Origin: Curvibacter sp. CHRR-16 | GTDB taxonomy: Bacteria > Pseudomonadota > Gammaproteobacteria > Burkholderiales > Burkholderiaceae_C | DNA: 64,000 nucleotides | Assembly: GCF_018474005.1 (NCBI RefSeq) | Contig: NZ_JAHCSH010000006.1 | Coordinates: forward strand, 248,001 to 312,000 | Direction: 5' to 3' | Part shown: positions 1 through 11,575 of the stretch, piece after piece | Layout of the letters: each line of letters starts with the position of its first letter | How positions within the stretch are numbered: the stretch's first letter is position 1 | The notes under the pieces: model-generated | Database searches by the model: none | What the model saw: only the letters and a program-made list of their open reading frames with translations | Told to the model about the DNA's origin: nothing | Position numbers and translations under genes: made by a program

Positions 1-903
1 GTGCAGTCGCGCCCGATTGACGAGCATCCTGAGCAAATCCTGCCCTTTGCGGACATACAAAGCAGCGTGCCACTGCAAAATAAGAAAGGACAAGCCAGCG
101 GCATTCACCTGCTAGTGACACAAAACCGTGTTTTTTTGAGCGGGGCCGATACCGCTCGTTTCACCGTCGCACTGGTAGACAGCCAAAATCGCCCTTTGCC
201 CGCCATCGTGCAAAGAGCCGTGGCCCGTGGCCTGCAAACCGATGGCAGCAGTACGGGCATGGTGAATTTGGCATTCAATGACAGCGGCACCCAAGGCGAC
301 TCCGTTGCGGGAGATGGGGTATACAGCGTGCAATGGCAGCCCAGCAGCAGTGGCTTTGCCAATTTTGAAGGCACTATCCGCACCGAGGTCTACCTTTTGG
401 GCACCGAAGACACAGGCCCTGGGCAAACCTATTTCGATCTGGTTTACACCCCGCTAGTACCAGCCACTTGGCTGGGCCAATCGTCCGAGCAAATGGAAAA
501 CGGTTCGTTGGCTATCCAATTAGCCGCCCAAGTCAATGAAGCGGGAACCTACATCGTGACAGCCCGTGCCTATGACGCTCGCGGCAAAGCATTTGCACTG
601 CTCACGGCCCGCAGTCCTGTTGCCACAGGGGTGCAAAACATTCGCTTTTTGCTGTTTGGAAAGTTGCTGCGTGACTACCAAATCCACTTCCCCATCACAC
701 TGCGCGATGTGGATGGTTTCTTACTGCGTGAAGACCACTTCCCCGACCGCGCCTCCATGCCCCGCTGGGCGGGTGTTGCGCACACCAGTGCCAACTATGC
801 ACTGGAAACTTTTTCGGACGCGACCTGGAGCAGTGAACAACGCACTCGCTACCTCAACGAATACGCCAAAGACCTGCAAGCGGCCGAGCAAGCATTGCAG
901 TGA
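1..903 (+). CDS. Secreted-type protein with Ig-like/anchor domain, 5' end probably cut by the window edge
   Basis: The frame is open from the first base, a GTG, so the true start probably lies upstream and only the C-terminal 300 or so residues are visible. No enzyme motif is present. The stretch [17 protein letters not shown] is typical of beta-sandwich extracellular domains, such as the choice-of-anchor X group, and is followed by further beta-rich sequence and an acidic tail rich in Ala and Gln. I infer a surface or secreted role, but no signal peptide can be judged because the N-terminus is missing. The gene ends 71 bases before valS on the same strand, but the two have no obvious functional link. 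Confidence 0.6.
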   Translation: MQSRPIDEHPEQILPFADIQSSVPLQNKKGQASGIHLLVTQNRVFLSGADTARFTVALVDSQNRPLPAIVQRAVARGLQTDGSSTGMVNLAFNDSGTQGDSVAGDGVYSVQWQPSSSGFANFEGTIRTEVYLLGTEDTGPGQTYFDLVYTPLVPATWLGQSSEQMENGSLAIQLAAQVNEAGTYIVTARAYDARGKAFALLTARSPVATGVQNIRFLLFGKLLRDYQIHFPITLRDVDGFLLREDHFPDRASMPRWAGVAHTSANYALETFSDATWSSEQRTRYLNEYAKDLQAAEQALQ

Positions 904-974
904 TGTCCGCCATGGACGCCAGCCGAGGGCCTGGCCTCGGTAAAATCCCGCCCTTGCTCTGGAACAACCCTCCC

Positions 975-3863
<2,889 letters not shown>

Positions 3864-4085
3864 ACCCCGCAGGTGATTGAAGATTCCAGGGGAACTCTGG
3901 CCAAAACGGCCAAGATTCCCTTGATCTGGCTCTATTGGCCCGACGACAAATACCGGGGCCCCGATGCGCCCAAGTTGGGCGCACAAAGCGTGGGCGAGCA
4001 ATGGCGACAAAGCGGAGGTTCCTGTGTTTGCACAGCTGCCGACAGAGAAATAGCGTCTGGGAATTTTTACCAAATAAGCCTCTAG

Positions 4086-4129
4086 AGCTTATGCAGCAAG
4101 CTCAAGCAGCTATCAAAACCATAGCAGCA
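4086..4129 (+). repeat. Dispersed stem-loop repeat, copy 1
   Basis: Two small hairpins lie side by side: AGCTT/AAGCT arms, then GCTAT-caaaacc-ATAGC. This copy ends exactly at the stop codon of the LysR gene on the other strand, in the 266-base gap after valS. It closely matches copy 2 and, in reverse orientation, copy 7. The rest of the gap holds an open frame of about 70 codons with no recognisable content and a weak TGGCC/GGCCA hairpin near base 3900. I see nothing else there. Confidence 0.8.
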
Positions 4130-5020
4130 TCATGACAAAGCACTCGATGGCAGTTCTGCTTTGTATCGGGTGGCAAGGTCCATAAAAGCCCTCGCGGCCG
4201 GCGATAGTTTGTCACGCTGCAAAGCAGCCAGCCCTATCTCCCGTGGACGAGGGGGCGACAGGCGACGGTACACAACCCCTTGCGGGGGCTCCGGCAAAGC
4301 CAAGCGCGCAGCAATCGTCACCGCATCCGCGGTTGCGACAAATCCCAACATAGAACTGAGTTGTTCAAAACGGTAGAAGGTTGTGGGGACGACTCCAGCG
4401 CTGGCAAAAAAGCGATCAATGTGGGAGCCCGATCCTGCCGATGTACGGATAAATGGCAGCCCTTCAAAGTCTTGCGCACGGATGGCCTCTTGCTTAGCCA
4501 ACGGGTGCGCGGCAGGCAGCACGGCCACAAGCTCATCCGTGACCAATGGAACGGTATCAAAGCGATCCTCGGGCAGCACGACGAAGCCAATTTCCGCTCG
4601 CCGCTCCAATAAGCAATACACCACTTTGTCATCCACCACTTCATCAATGTGCACCTCCACCATGGGATGGGCTTGGCGAAACCGCGCCAATAGCGGCGGC
4701 AACAAACGCAACGAGGACGTGGCACCAAATGAGGCTATGCGCAGGGTGCCGCGGGTAATACCGCGCTCTAGGCCAGCCTCCTGCTGCAAAGCTTCCTTCT
4801 GCTGCAAGATGTCGTTAGCACGCGGCAGCAAGCGCTCACCACTATCGGTCAAGGTGATGTTTCCGACATCCCGCTTCAGCAGCATCACACCCAGCTCCGT
4901 TTCCAGTTGCTTGAGGGCGTGACTCACACCACTTTGGGTAATCCCCAGAGCCGCTGCCGCCCTGGAAAAACTCCCCAGCTTGGCCAACACAGCGAATATT
5001 TCCAATTGGGTGAATGTCAT
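4130..5020 (-). CDS. LysR-family transcriptional regulator
   Basis: A 296-residue regulator with the N-terminal winged helix-turn-helix (residues 1-60, MTFTQLEIFAVLAKLGSFS then AAALGITQSGVSHALKQLE) and a periplasmic-binding-protein-like effector domain from about residue 90. Length and layout match LysR-type regulators. It is divergently transcribed from an EamA exporter with a 51-base shared promoter gap, the classic arrangement for a LysR protein controlling its neighbour. I infer that it controls that exporter in response to an unknown small molecule. Copy 1 of the dispersed repeat directly abuts its stop codon. Confidence 0.9.
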   Translation of the reverse strand: MTFTQLEIFAVLAKLGSFSRAAAALGITQSGVSHALKQLETELGVMLLKRDVGNITLTDSGERLLPRANDILQQKEALQQEAGLERGITRGTLRIASFGATSSLRLLPPLLARFRQAHPMVEVHIDEVVDDKVVYCLLERRAEIGFVVLPEDRFDTVPLVTDELVAVLPAAHPLAKQEAIRAQDFEGLPFIRTSAGSGSHIDRFFASAGVVPTTFYRFEQLSSMLGFVATADAVTIAARLALPEPPQGVVYRRLSPPRPREIGLAALQRDKLSPAARAFMDLATRYKAELPSSALS

Positions 5021-5036
5021 GATTAATTACTCATTC

Positions 5037-5063
5037 GACTATTAGTCAACATAAGTGAATAGT
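5037..5063. promoter_or_regulatory. Candidate LysR operator between the divergent genes
   Basis: The short AT-rich intergenic region contains the perfect dyad GACTA-T-TAGTC and an overlapping ACTATT...AATAGT pair. LysR proteins usually bind dyads (T-N11-A) in such shared promoters, so this is the likely binding site. The assignment rests on position and symmetry only. Confidence 0.4.
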
Positions 5064-5071
5064 AGTGCCCT

Positions 5072-5998
5072 ATGAAACACTTTTCTTATTCCACTCACTT
5101 GGGTTTACTGGGTATGGCTGCGCTTTGGGGGGCCTCATGGCCTTGGGGGCGATTGGTAGCCCAAGCGATGCCTGCGCTGGCTGCGGCCAGCTTGCGCTTC
5201 GGTTTGGCTAGCCTGCTTCTACTCGTTTGGCTTCACCACAGCAAAGGGTTGCAAAGTTTGCGCACACTCCAGCGCCGTCAGTGGTTGGGATTGGCTTTTG
5301 CATCGTCAATAGGTGTATTGGCTTACTCGATTTTCTTTTTACTCGCCTTGCAAAAAGTGCCTGCTGGCAAAGCGGCCATGGTGGTGGCGCTCAACCCTGT
5401 AGTGACCTTGTTATTGGCAGTCGTGCTGTTTCGTGAAGCTGCCAACTTCACGATGTGCATGGGGGTGGTGTTGGCCGTGATCGGTGCGCTGTATGCCTTA
5501 AGTGGGGGGACATGGCTTGCTATGGATCACCCGCATTTTGGAACTGGTGAATGGCTGCTGCTTGGATGCTCTGCGTGCTGGGTAGGCTACACACTGGTGG
5601 GTCGATTGGTTTTGACGCGCATTGATTCGCTCACCACCACGGCTATGACGGCGGTCTTTGGCACCGTCTTCTTGCTCACTGCCAGCTTGCTGATGGAAGG
5701 AAGTGCCGCTTGGGAACGCTTAGCTACCGCTCCTGTGGGGGCATGGGCCAGTTTGGTTGCACTTGCCGTGGGAGCCACCACCTTGGCTTACGCGTGGTAT
5801 TTGGAAGGAGTGAAAACATTGGGTGCCGGTGCCGCCGCCGCTTATATGGCATTGGTTCCGGTTTTTGGCCTGATGTTCTCCAGTTTATGGCTTGGTGAAA
5901 CAGTCACGCCATCTCTGCTGGAGGGTGGTGCGGTGGCAATCCTTGGAATGCTGCTGATGAACAGAGGCCGTATGCAACTGGCTTTGAAAAAAGCATAA
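5072..5998 (+). CDS. EamA/DMT-family transporter
   Basis: A 308-residue integral membrane protein with about ten hydrophobic segments in two homologous halves. The N-terminal half carries the usual GMAALWGASWPWGR and FGLASLLLL pattern, and the second half carries AVGATTLAYAWYLEG and AAAYMALVPVFGLM. Members of this family export amino acids or metabolites by proton exchange. The substrate cannot be read from the sequence. It is divergent from a LysR regulator that probably controls it. Copy 2 of the dispersed repeat starts 13 bases after the stop. Confidence 0.9.
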   Translation: MKHFSYSTHLGLLGMAALWGASWPWGRLVAQAMPALAAASLRFGLASLLLLVWLHHSKGLQSLRTLQRRQWLGLAFASSIGVLAYSIFFLLALQKVPAGKAAMVVALNPVVTLLLAVVLFREAANFTMCMGVVLAVIGALYALSGGTWLAMDHPHFGTGEWLLLGCSACWVGYTLVGRLVLTRIDSLTTTAMTAVFGTVFLLTASLLMEGSAAWERLATAPVGAWASLVALAVGATTLAYAWYLEGVKTLGAGAAAAYMALVPVFGLMFSSLWLGETVTPSLLEGGAVAILGMLLMNRGRMQLALKKA

Positions 5999-6010
5999 AT
6001 TGGCCTGCAT

Positions 6011-6050
6011 AGCTTATGCAGCAAGCTCAGGCAGCTATCAAAACAATAGC
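6011..6050 (+). repeat. Dispersed stem-loop repeat, copy 2
   Basis: Nearly identical to copy 1 (AGCTT...AAGCT, then GCTAT-caaaaca-ATAGC). It sits between the convergent EamA gene and ROK regulator. It lacks a T-run, so it is not an ordinary intrinsic terminator, though it could act as a 3'-end structure. Confidence 0.8.
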
Positions 6051-6073
6051 AATCCGTTCATGCTGCGTTGGTC

Positions 6074-7285
6074 TTATTTGAGAAACAAATCCCTATCCGG
6101 CGCAAAGTTGGCATGCAGCGGCAGCAGCGCGCCGCCCAGTGCGTGGGCTTCACTGCCCACGCTGCCCGCCACCAACTCCACAGGCCACAGGCCTTCCCAG
6201 TGGTAGCGCTGCAGGGCGCTGCGGGTTTGGGCCAGCAGGGCTTGCAGCATGGGGCGAGAGAAAGCGCCGTCCAGCACCACGGCGTCTACATCCAAAAAGG
6301 CAGTGCCGTTGACCACGCACAGGGCCAAGCTGTTGGCGGCCTGCTCTAGCCACACTTGGGTGATGGCGTTAAACGGGGCTTGCAGCGCGCGCTCGTCGTA
6401 GGCGGCATGGGGGTCTAGGCCTGCCGCGCGCAGGCGCTGCTCCAAGTCCCACAGCGAGGCGTGCTCCAGCATTTGGCGCGGAGCAGGCTGGCCCGCTTGG
6501 GCTTCGCCCAAGGCCATGGACGCGACCGCACCCGCGTTGCCATGCATGCCACGGTGCAGGTGTGAATGCAGCACCAAGCCACCGCCCACAAAGGTGTCCA
6601 CGTACAGGTACAAAAAGCTCTTGATCTCGCGGCCACGGCCGCTGACCAGTTCGGCCACACAGGCTGCCAGTGTGTCGCGGGCGTGGCTCACGGGCAGGTC
6701 GGTCACGCTTTGCACGGCTGCGGCCACGTCAAGGCGGTTCCAGTAGTCGGCCGTGCTGGCGGGCAGCCCTTGCAGCAAATGCCAGCCCCCCATATTGAAC
6801 GGGGCTGCCACGCCAACCCCCACCAAGCGCGATTGCAAGGGGCCCAACTGCTGGCGCATGTGCTGGATTTTTTCAGCAATGGCGGGCAGCAAGGCGTTTT
6901 CATCGGGGATGTCGTACTCCAGCACCGTGCGCTGGCGCACATGGCCCACAAAGTCCACCAACAGGCAGTCCATGCTGCGCCGTCCGACCTTGATGCCGAT
7001 GGAGAACGCCCCATCGGGGGCCAACGCCAGTGGCACCGAGGGTTGGCCTATGCGGCCACGCACGGGTTCGTGGCGCTTGAGCAAACCATCTTCCTCCAGC
7101 CGGGCGGTGATCAGGCCCACCGTTTGCGCGGTCAGGCCGGTGAGGCGGGCTAGCTCGGCCTTGGGGCAACTGCCTTGCAAGCGGATGGCTTGCAGTACCA
7201 CGCGCTCGTTGAACTGCCGCATGCCCAGTTGGTTGGAACCACGGGGCTGCAGCACGGGAACGAGCTGTGGCACGGGGGGGAGCAT
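6074..7285 (-). CDS. ROK-family transcriptional regulator of the fructose ABC operon
   Basis: A 403-residue repressor-type ROK protein. It has an N-terminal winged helix-turn-helix (about residues 20-85; LARLTGLTAQTVGLITARL) fused to a sugar-kinase-like ROK domain (GIKVGRRSMDCLLVDF; GVGVAAPFNMGG). The Cys-rich zinc motif of many ROK proteins (CxCGxxGCxE) is absent; GMHGNAGAVASMAL is followed by a Cys-free stretch. Its ATG shares one base with the stop of frcA (ATGA overlap), so it is probably translationally coupled as the last gene of the operon. By analogy with FrcR-type regulators I infer autoregulated repression of the transporter, relieved by the sugar or its phosphate. Confidence 0.88.
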   Translation of the reverse strand: MLPPVPQLVPVLQPRGSNQLGMRQFNERVVLQAIRLQGSCPKAELARLTGLTAQTVGLITARLEEDGLLKRHEPVRGRIGQPSVPLALAPDGAFSIGIKVGRRSMDCLLVDFVGHVRQRTVLEYDIPDENALLPAIAEKIQHMRQQLGPLQSRLVGVGVAAPFNMGGWHLLQGLPASTADYWNRLDVAAAVQSVTDLPVSHARDTLAACVAELVSGRGREIKSFLYLYVDTFVGGGLVLHSHLHRGMHGNAGAVASMALGEAQAGQPAPRQMLEHASLWDLEQRLRAAGLDPHAAYDERALQAPFNAITQVWLEQAANSLALCVVNGTAFLDVDAVVLDGAFSRPMLQALLAQTRSALQRYHWEGLWPVELVAGSVGSEAHALGGALLPLHANFAPDRDLFLK

Positions 7286-8097
7286 CAGGCCAAGACCTCG
7301 GCAGGCAGTTCGTCAACGGACTTGGCCCCGGTCATCACGGCCACGGTGTCGCTCATGCTGATGCGCTTGGGGTTGACCACAGCAGCGCGGCGGCCCAAGC
7401 GCTGGATGTGGATGCGGTCGGCAATCTCGAACACGTGCGGCATGTTGTGGCTGATGAGGATGACGGGCAGGCCTTTGTCGCGCACACGGCGGATCAACTC
7501 CAGCACCATATTGCCCTCTTTCACGCCCAGCGCGGCGGTGGGCTCGTCCATGATGACCACGTGCCGGGCAAATGCCGCAGCGCGGGCTACGGCCACGCAC
7601 TGGCGCTGGCCGCCGGACAAGGTTTCTACCGCTTGGGTCATGGATCGGATGCCGACTTTGAGTTCGTTCATGCGCTCCACCGCCTGCTGCAGCATGGCTT
7701 TTTTGTCCAATATGCGCAGGGCGCGGGCGAGCGGGTTGGGGTAGTACAACTCGCGGCCCAAGAACAGGTTTTCCGCAATCGTCATGGCCGGGGCCACGGC
7801 CAAGTCTTGGTACACGGTTTCGATGCCGGACTGGCGCGCATCGATGGGGCTGCGAAAGTGCACGGCTTGGCCATCGAGCAGCAGTTCGCCTTCGTCGGGC
7901 ACGGTGGCGCCCGACAGAACCTTGATGAGCGAGGACTTGCCTGCCCCGTTGTCGCCGATAACGGCCAGAATTTCGCCTGCGCGCAATTCAAAATCCACGC
8001 CATCCAAAGCGGTGACTTGGCCGTAGCGTTTGACGACGCCTTTGGCCTGCAATACCAGCGGGCTGTCCACAGGGTTGGTAGTGTGTTGGGCGCTCAT
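7285..8097 (-). CDS. frcA: Sugar (fructose-type) ABC transporter ATP-binding protein
   Basis: ATPase subunit of a CUT2-class sugar importer. It contains Walker A GDNGAGKSS, the signature LSGGQRQCVAVARA, Walker B VVIMDEPTAALG and the H-loop LISHNMPHVFEIADR. At 270 residues it has a single nucleotide-binding domain, as in FrcA, unlike the roughly 500-residue double-domain RbsA/XylG proteins. Its start codon directly abuts the stop of the permease gene, and its stop overlaps the regulator start. With FrcB and FrcC it would import fructose or a related sugar. The exact sugar is inferred from family resemblance. Confidence 0.92.
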   Translation of the reverse strand: MSAQHTTNPVDSPLVLQAKGVVKRYGQVTALDGVDFELRAGEILAVIGDNGAGKSSLIKVLSGATVPDEGELLLDGQAVHFRSPIDARQSGIETVYQDLAVAPAMTIAENLFLGRELYYPNPLARALRILDKKAMLQQAVERMNELKVGIRSMTQAVETLSGGQRQCVAVARAAAFARHVVIMDEPTAALGVKEGNMVLELIRRVRDKGLPVILISHNMPHVFEIADRIHIQRLGRRAAVVNPKRISMSDTVAVMTGAKSVDELPAEVLA

Positions 8098-9054
8098 TTA
8101 GCGGGCTCCTTTGCGCGACATTTGATCCAACAGCACGGCCAGAATCACCAAAATGCCGGTGATCAGGGTCTGCACCACCGAGGCCACGCCCATGAGCGTG
8201 AGGCCGTTGCGGAACACGCCCACGATGACGGCCCCCACCAAGCTGCCCAGCACGATGCCACGACCGCCAAACAAACTGGTTCCGCCCAGCACCACGGCGG
8301 TGATGGCGTCCAGGTTTTCGGTTTGCCCAGCTTGGGGGTCACCCACGCCTGTGCGGCCAATGGACAGCATGGCAGCCAAACCGTAGAACACGGCCGCACC
8401 GACATAGACCAGCACCAAGACTTTTTCTACCCGGATACCCGTCAAGCGAGCGGCTTCGGGATGGTTGCCCACGGCGTACAGGTGGCGGCCCGGTGCCGTG
8501 TCACGCAAGAAGCGCCACACCAGCACGTACAAACCGACCATGAGCAAGGTGCCCCAGCTGATTTCGGTTCCTGCAAATTTGAAGGTATCGCCCACAGCGG
8601 TGAGCGCTGGGGGCAGGTTGACCACGGTTTGCGAGCGGGAATAGAGCTGGTTCACGGCAAATGCAATGTTCATCGTGCCCAAGGTCACGATGAAGGAGGG
8701 CAGCTTGAAACGGGTGACCAGCAAGCCATTGAGCAAGCCAAACGCCGCTGCCACCAGCAAACCACCGCCCACGGCGATGACAGGGTGCAAGTTGGCCTCC
8801 ACGGCCAACTTGGCCATCACCATGGCGGCCAGCGACATCACCATGCCGCAGGACAGATCAATGCCTGCGGTCAGGATGATGAGCGTCTGACCAATTGCCA
8901 AGACCCCCACCACCATCACTTGCTGCAGAACCAGCGAAAGGTTTTCGCCGGTAAAGAAGCGGTCTGATTGCGTGGCAAAAAACGCGCTGGCCACTGCCAA
9001 CGCTATCCAGGGCCCCAAGGCCCCCCAAGGAATGTGACGGTGTGTCGAGGTCAT
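8098..9054 (-). CDS. frcC: Sugar (fructose-type) ABC transporter permease
   Basis: A 318-residue inner-membrane permease of the CUT2/BPD-transp-2 class with 8-10 hydrophobic helices. Typical stretches are LTAGIDLSCGMVMSLAAM, YAVGNHPEAARLTGI and VLGGTSLFGGRGIVLG. These match the RbsC/FrcC family, which forms a homodimeric channel. The gene lies between the binding-protein and ATPase genes, 20 bases from the former and directly abutting the latter, as expected for one transport operon. Confidence 0.92.
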   Translation of the reverse strand: MTSTHRHIPWGALGPWIALAVASAFFATQSDRFFTGENLSLVLQQVMVVGVLAIGQTLIILTAGIDLSCGMVMSLAAMVMAKLAVEANLHPVIAVGGGLLVAAAFGLLNGLLVTRFKLPSFIVTLGTMNIAFAVNQLYSRSQTVVNLPPALTAVGDTFKFAGTEISWGTLLMVGLYVLVWRFLRDTAPGRHLYAVGNHPEAARLTGIRVEKVLVLVYVGAAVFYGLAAMLSIGRTGVGDPQAGQTENLDAITAVVLGGTSLFGGRGIVLGSLVGAVIVGVFRNGLTLMGVASVVQTLITGILVILAVLLDQMSRKGAR

Positions 9055-9074
9055 GGTCTTTACGGTGTAGTCAA

Positions 9075-10061
9075 TTACTTGTTACCCCAGCACAGATCCA
9101 AGCCGACCTTGGTGTCTTTGCTGTCAACGCCCTTGACGGCTTTGCCGGCAATCAGCGTCACGCCGGTGTCGACATAGCCAGAGGCTTTCTTGCCCGATTT
9201 GGCGTAGTCCACCCCTGCGGCCACACCCATGGAGGCCATCTTGAGCGGGTATTGCTGCGAGGTCGCGGCGATCACGCCAGCAGCGGTGTCTTTGATGCCT
9301 TGGCAACCCCCGTCAACCGACACGATGGTCACGCCCTTTTCCTTGCCGGCTTTCTTGAGTGCGTTAAAGGCACCGGCTGCTGCTGGCTCGTTGATGGTGT
9401 AGACCAAGTTGATGTCGGGGTTCTTTTGCAGGCAGTTTTCCATGGCGGTCTGGCCCTTGGCGGTATCACCAAAAGAGTCGGCCATGCAGACCACGGAGGC
9501 GTCTTTGGACAGTTCGTTGGACTTGGCGTCCGCCGCGTTCAGGCCAAAGCCCTTCATAAAGCCGTTGTGGCGCTGGGCACCCACGGGGTGACCGGGGAAC
9601 AAGTCCAGCGTGGCAATCACGGCTTTCTTGCCACCCAGTGTGGCCTTGGCGTATTCGCCAATCAACACGCCGGCTTTGTAGTTGTCGGTCGCAAACAGAG
9701 CATCTGCACCCTCAAACGGGCTGTCCAGCGCAATCACTTGCACGCCCTTGGCTTGCAGCTTTTTCACGGTGGGGATGATGGCATCGCCGCTGGCGGTGAT
9801 GAGGATGGTCTTGGCACCTGCGGAGGCCATGTTTTCCATCGCGGCGATTTGGGTGGCGGTGTCGCCGTCTTGTTTGCCTGCTGCGGTCAACAGTTTGGCA
9901 CCCAGCTTCTTGGCTTCGGCTTCAGCGCCTTCTTTCATCTTGACGAAGAAGGGGTTGGTTTCGGTCTTGGTAATCAGACCAATGACTGGTGCATCGGCAG
10001 CGTGGGCGATACCTGCGGCGGCAAAGCTGGCAACCAGTGCCAAAGGCAACAACTTTTTCAT
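9075..10061 (-). CDS. frcB: Sugar (fructose-type) ABC transporter periplasmic binding protein
   Basis: A 328-residue periplasmic protein with a Sec signal peptide (MKKLLPLALVASFAAAGIAHA, cleaved after AHA) and a periplasmic-binding-protein type 1 fold. It starts with PVIGLITKTETNPFFVKMK and carries the VIALDSPFEGADALFATDN hinge-region pattern of ribose/fructose binding proteins. A strong Shine-Dalgarno (GAGGAG, 6 bases spacing) precedes the ATG. It is the first gene of the operon, so its expression is probably the highest. The preference for fructose over other CUT2 sugars is by family resemblance only. Confidence 0.92.
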   Translation of the reverse strand: MKKLLPLALVASFAAAGIAHAADAPVIGLITKTETNPFFVKMKEGAEAEAKKLGAKLLTAAGKQDGDTATQIAAMENMASAGAKTILITASGDAIIPTVKKLQAKGVQVIALDSPFEGADALFATDNYKAGVLIGEYAKATLGGKKAVIATLDLFPGHPVGAQRHNGFMKGFGLNAADAKSNELSKDASVVCMADSFGDTAKGQTAMENCLQKNPDINLVYTINEPAAAGAFNALKKAGKEKGVTIVSVDGGCQGIKDTAAGVIAATSQQYPLKMASMGVAAGVDYAKSGKKASGYVDTGVTLIAGKAVKGVDSKDTKVGLDLCWGNK

Positions 10062-10136
10062 GGTTAGCTCCTCGAGAATGCCCTCTGCGGGGGCGGTTGA
10101 ACAACGCCGAACTGGGCGTGGAGCGGACTTTAATTA

Positions 10137-10159
10137 ATAAATCACTTTGTTTTAGTTAT
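10137..10159 (-). promoter_or_regulatory. Possible ROK operator/promoter upstream of frcB
   Basis: The gap upstream of frcB contains an AT-rich block with an imperfect dyad (ATAA.T.A ... T.A.TTAT) in otherwise GC-rich DNA. ROK repressors typically bind AT-rich dyads near promoters. Position and composition support a promoter/operator, but no clear -35/-10 pair was identified. Confidence 0.3.
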
Positions 10160-10191
10160 GTAAAACCCTGAGTCGAGGCCATTGAATCGAC

Positions 10192-10224
10192 AAAAAAAGA
10201 CCCCCTGCTGGTGGGCAGGGGGTC
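10192..10224 (-). terminator. Intrinsic terminator of the cysM-tusA-like unit
   Basis: A 10-bp perfect stem, GACCCCCTGC/GCAGGGGGTC with a 6-base loop, is followed on the minus strand by a run of seven T. It lies just downstream of the TusA-like gene. Confidence 0.9.
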
Positions 10225-10243
10225 TGGCGCAGGCGGAGGGTGC

Positions 10244-10477
10244 TTAGCGGCGGCGCAGGGTATGGATGAATACTTCCCCTTCGCTCTCTTGGGCGATCAG
10301 TTCATTGCCCGTTTGGCGAGCAAAGGCCTCAAAGTCCCGTACCGAATTTTTGTCGGTGGCCACCACCCGCAGCACTTGTCCGCTGTCCATCTCTGAGAGC
10401 GCTTTTTTGGCGCGCAAAATGGGCAAGGGGCAGTTCAGACCACGGGCATCTACTTCTTTGTCGGCTTGGATAGTCAT
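10244..10477 (-). CDS. TusA/SirA/YedF-family sulfur-carrier protein
   Basis: A 77-residue small protein with the family motif RGLNCPLPILRAKKAL, whose Cys in CPxP carries persulfide sulfur in TusA-type proteins. The beta-alpha-beta fold continues with VLRVVATDKNSVRDFEAF. Such proteins relay sulfur for thiolation, cofactor synthesis or sulfur metabolism in the cytoplasm. It lies 25 bases after cysM on the same strand and before a strong terminator, so the two are probably cotranscribed. That favours a role in cysteine-derived sulfur handling. Whether it is TusA itself or a YedF-like paralogue cannot be decided from sequence. Confidence 0.88.
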   Translation of the reverse strand: MTIQADKEVDARGLNCPLPILRAKKALSEMDSGQVLRVVATDKNSVRDFEAFARQTGNELIAQESEGEVFIHTLRRR

Positions 10478-10502
10478 AAAAAACGTTGTGCTGCAGTGCT
10501 AC

Positions 10503-11411
10503 TTAAGCGGGAAAAACGCCTGTGGACAAATAGCGATCGCCACGATCGCACACCACAAACGCGACCGTCGCATTGTGCGCGTGGCGGGCGATGCTTTGCG
10601 CCACCCAGCACGCACCTGCCGCCGATATGCCGCCAAATATGCCCTCCTCGCGCGCCAAACGGCGGCACATGTCTTCGGCATCGTGCTGGCTGACGTACAC
10701 CAGTTCATCGACCAAACTGGCATCGTAAATGGCTGGCAAATACTCTTGGGGCCATTTGCGAATGCCGGGAATGCGTGACCCTTCTTGCGGCTGTGCTCCG
10801 ATGATGCGAATGGCCGGATTTTTTTCCTTCAAAAAGCGCCCCACCCCGGTGATGGTTCCCGTGGTACCCATGGCGCTCACAAAGTGGGTGATTTGTCCAC
10901 CAGTCTGCTCCCAAATTTCGGGCCCCGTGGTTTCGTAGTGGATGCGCGGGTTGTCCGGGTTGGCAAATTGGTCGAGCACTTTGCCCTTGCCTTCGCGCTG
11001 CATTTGCTCGGCCAAGTCGCGGGCGTATTCCATCCCCCCGCTCTTAGGGGTCAGAATCAGTTCAGCGCCAAAAGCCTTCATGGTCTGCGCCCGCTCGATG
11101 GACAAGTCCTCGGGCATGATGAGCACCATGCGGTAGCCCTTGATGGCAGCCGCCATGGCCAGCGCAATGCCGGTGTTACCCGAGGTCGCCTCGATCAATG
11201 TATCGCCCGGTTGGATCTCGCCCCGCTCTTGGGCGCGGCTGATCATGGACAGGGCTGGACGGTCTTTGACAGAGCCCGCTGGGTTATTGCCCTCCAGCTT
11301 GGCCAGCACCACCGTGCCACGGGCTTGGTTTTCGGCGGCTTGGATGCGCTGCAAGGCCACCAACGGCGTGTTGCCAACAACTGTTTCAAGAGTTTTGTAT
11401 TTCATGGCCAT
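10503..11411 (-). CDS. cysM: Cysteine synthase B (O-acetylserine/phosphoserine-type sulfhydrylase)
   Basis: A fold-type II PLP enzyme that makes cysteine from an activated serine and a sulfur donor; CysM can also use thiosulfate. The PLP lysine is in NPAGSVKDRPALSM (about residue 49). The phosphate loop is EATSGNTGIALAMA, and the CysM-type stretch SAMGTTGTITGVGRFLKE is present. I chose the start MAMKYKTLE (302 residues); an ATG two codons later is equally possible. A longer in-frame extension would run toward the divergent tRNA-Leu and is unlikely. The TusA-like gene follows. Confidence 0.93.
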   Translation of the reverse strand: MAMKYKTLETVVGNTPLVALQRIQAAENQARGTVVLAKLEGNNPAGSVKDRPALSMISRAQERGEIQPGDTLIEATSGNTGIALAMAAAIKGYRMVLIMPEDLSIERAQTMKAFGAELILTPKSGGMEYARDLAEQMQREGKGKVLDQFANPDNPRIHYETTGPEIWEQTGGQITHFVSAMGTTGTITGVGRFLKEKNPAIRIIGAQPQEGSRIPGIRKWPQEYLPAIYDASLVDELVYVSQHDAEDMCRRLAREEGIFGGISAAGACWVAQSIARHAHNATVAFVVCDRGDRYLSTGVFPA

Positions 11412-11447
11412 AAATGTGCCATAATTCAGGGCTACACCAAACAACCC

Positions 11448-11532
11448 GCCCGGGTGGTGAAATTGGTAGACGCAGGGGACTCAAAATCCCCCGCCGCAAG
11501 GCGTGCCGGTTCGATTCCGGCCCCGGGCACCA
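11448..11532 (+). tRNA. tRNA-Leu (anticodon CAA)
   Basis: The acceptor arms GCCCGGG/CCCGGGC pair perfectly and are followed by the discriminator A and an encoded CCA. The anticodon stem GGGGA/TCCCC encloses the loop CTCAAAA, giving anticodon CAA, which reads UUG. A long class II variable arm (CGCC-GCAA-GGCG) and the T-arm GGTTCGATTCC fit leucine tRNA. The gene is divergent from cysM with a 36-base gap. Confidence 0.97.
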
Positions 11533-11538
11533 CATAAT

Positions 11539-11572
11539 AGCCAGAAGAGTCCAACGACCTTCTGGCTTTTTT
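11539..11572 (+). terminator. Intrinsic terminator of tRNA-Leu
   Basis: A 9-bp stem AGCCAGAAG/CTTCTGGCT with an 11-base loop is followed by TTTTTTC, seven bases after the tRNA CCA end. The PAP2 start codon comes immediately afterwards. Confidence 0.85.
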
Positions 11573-11575
11573 CTT

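Noticed and set aside
3873..4085. Open frame of about 70 codons between valS and the LysR gene
   Set aside because: No ribosome-binding site, no recognisable motif, and it lies in a gap ending in a dispersed repeat. The residues look like random translation.
7267..8967. Long plus-strand open frame antisense to frcA and frcC
   Set aside because: Its His/Gly/Gln-rich, low-complexity translation is the typical shadow of GC-rich genes on the other strand. The frc genes have complete motifs.
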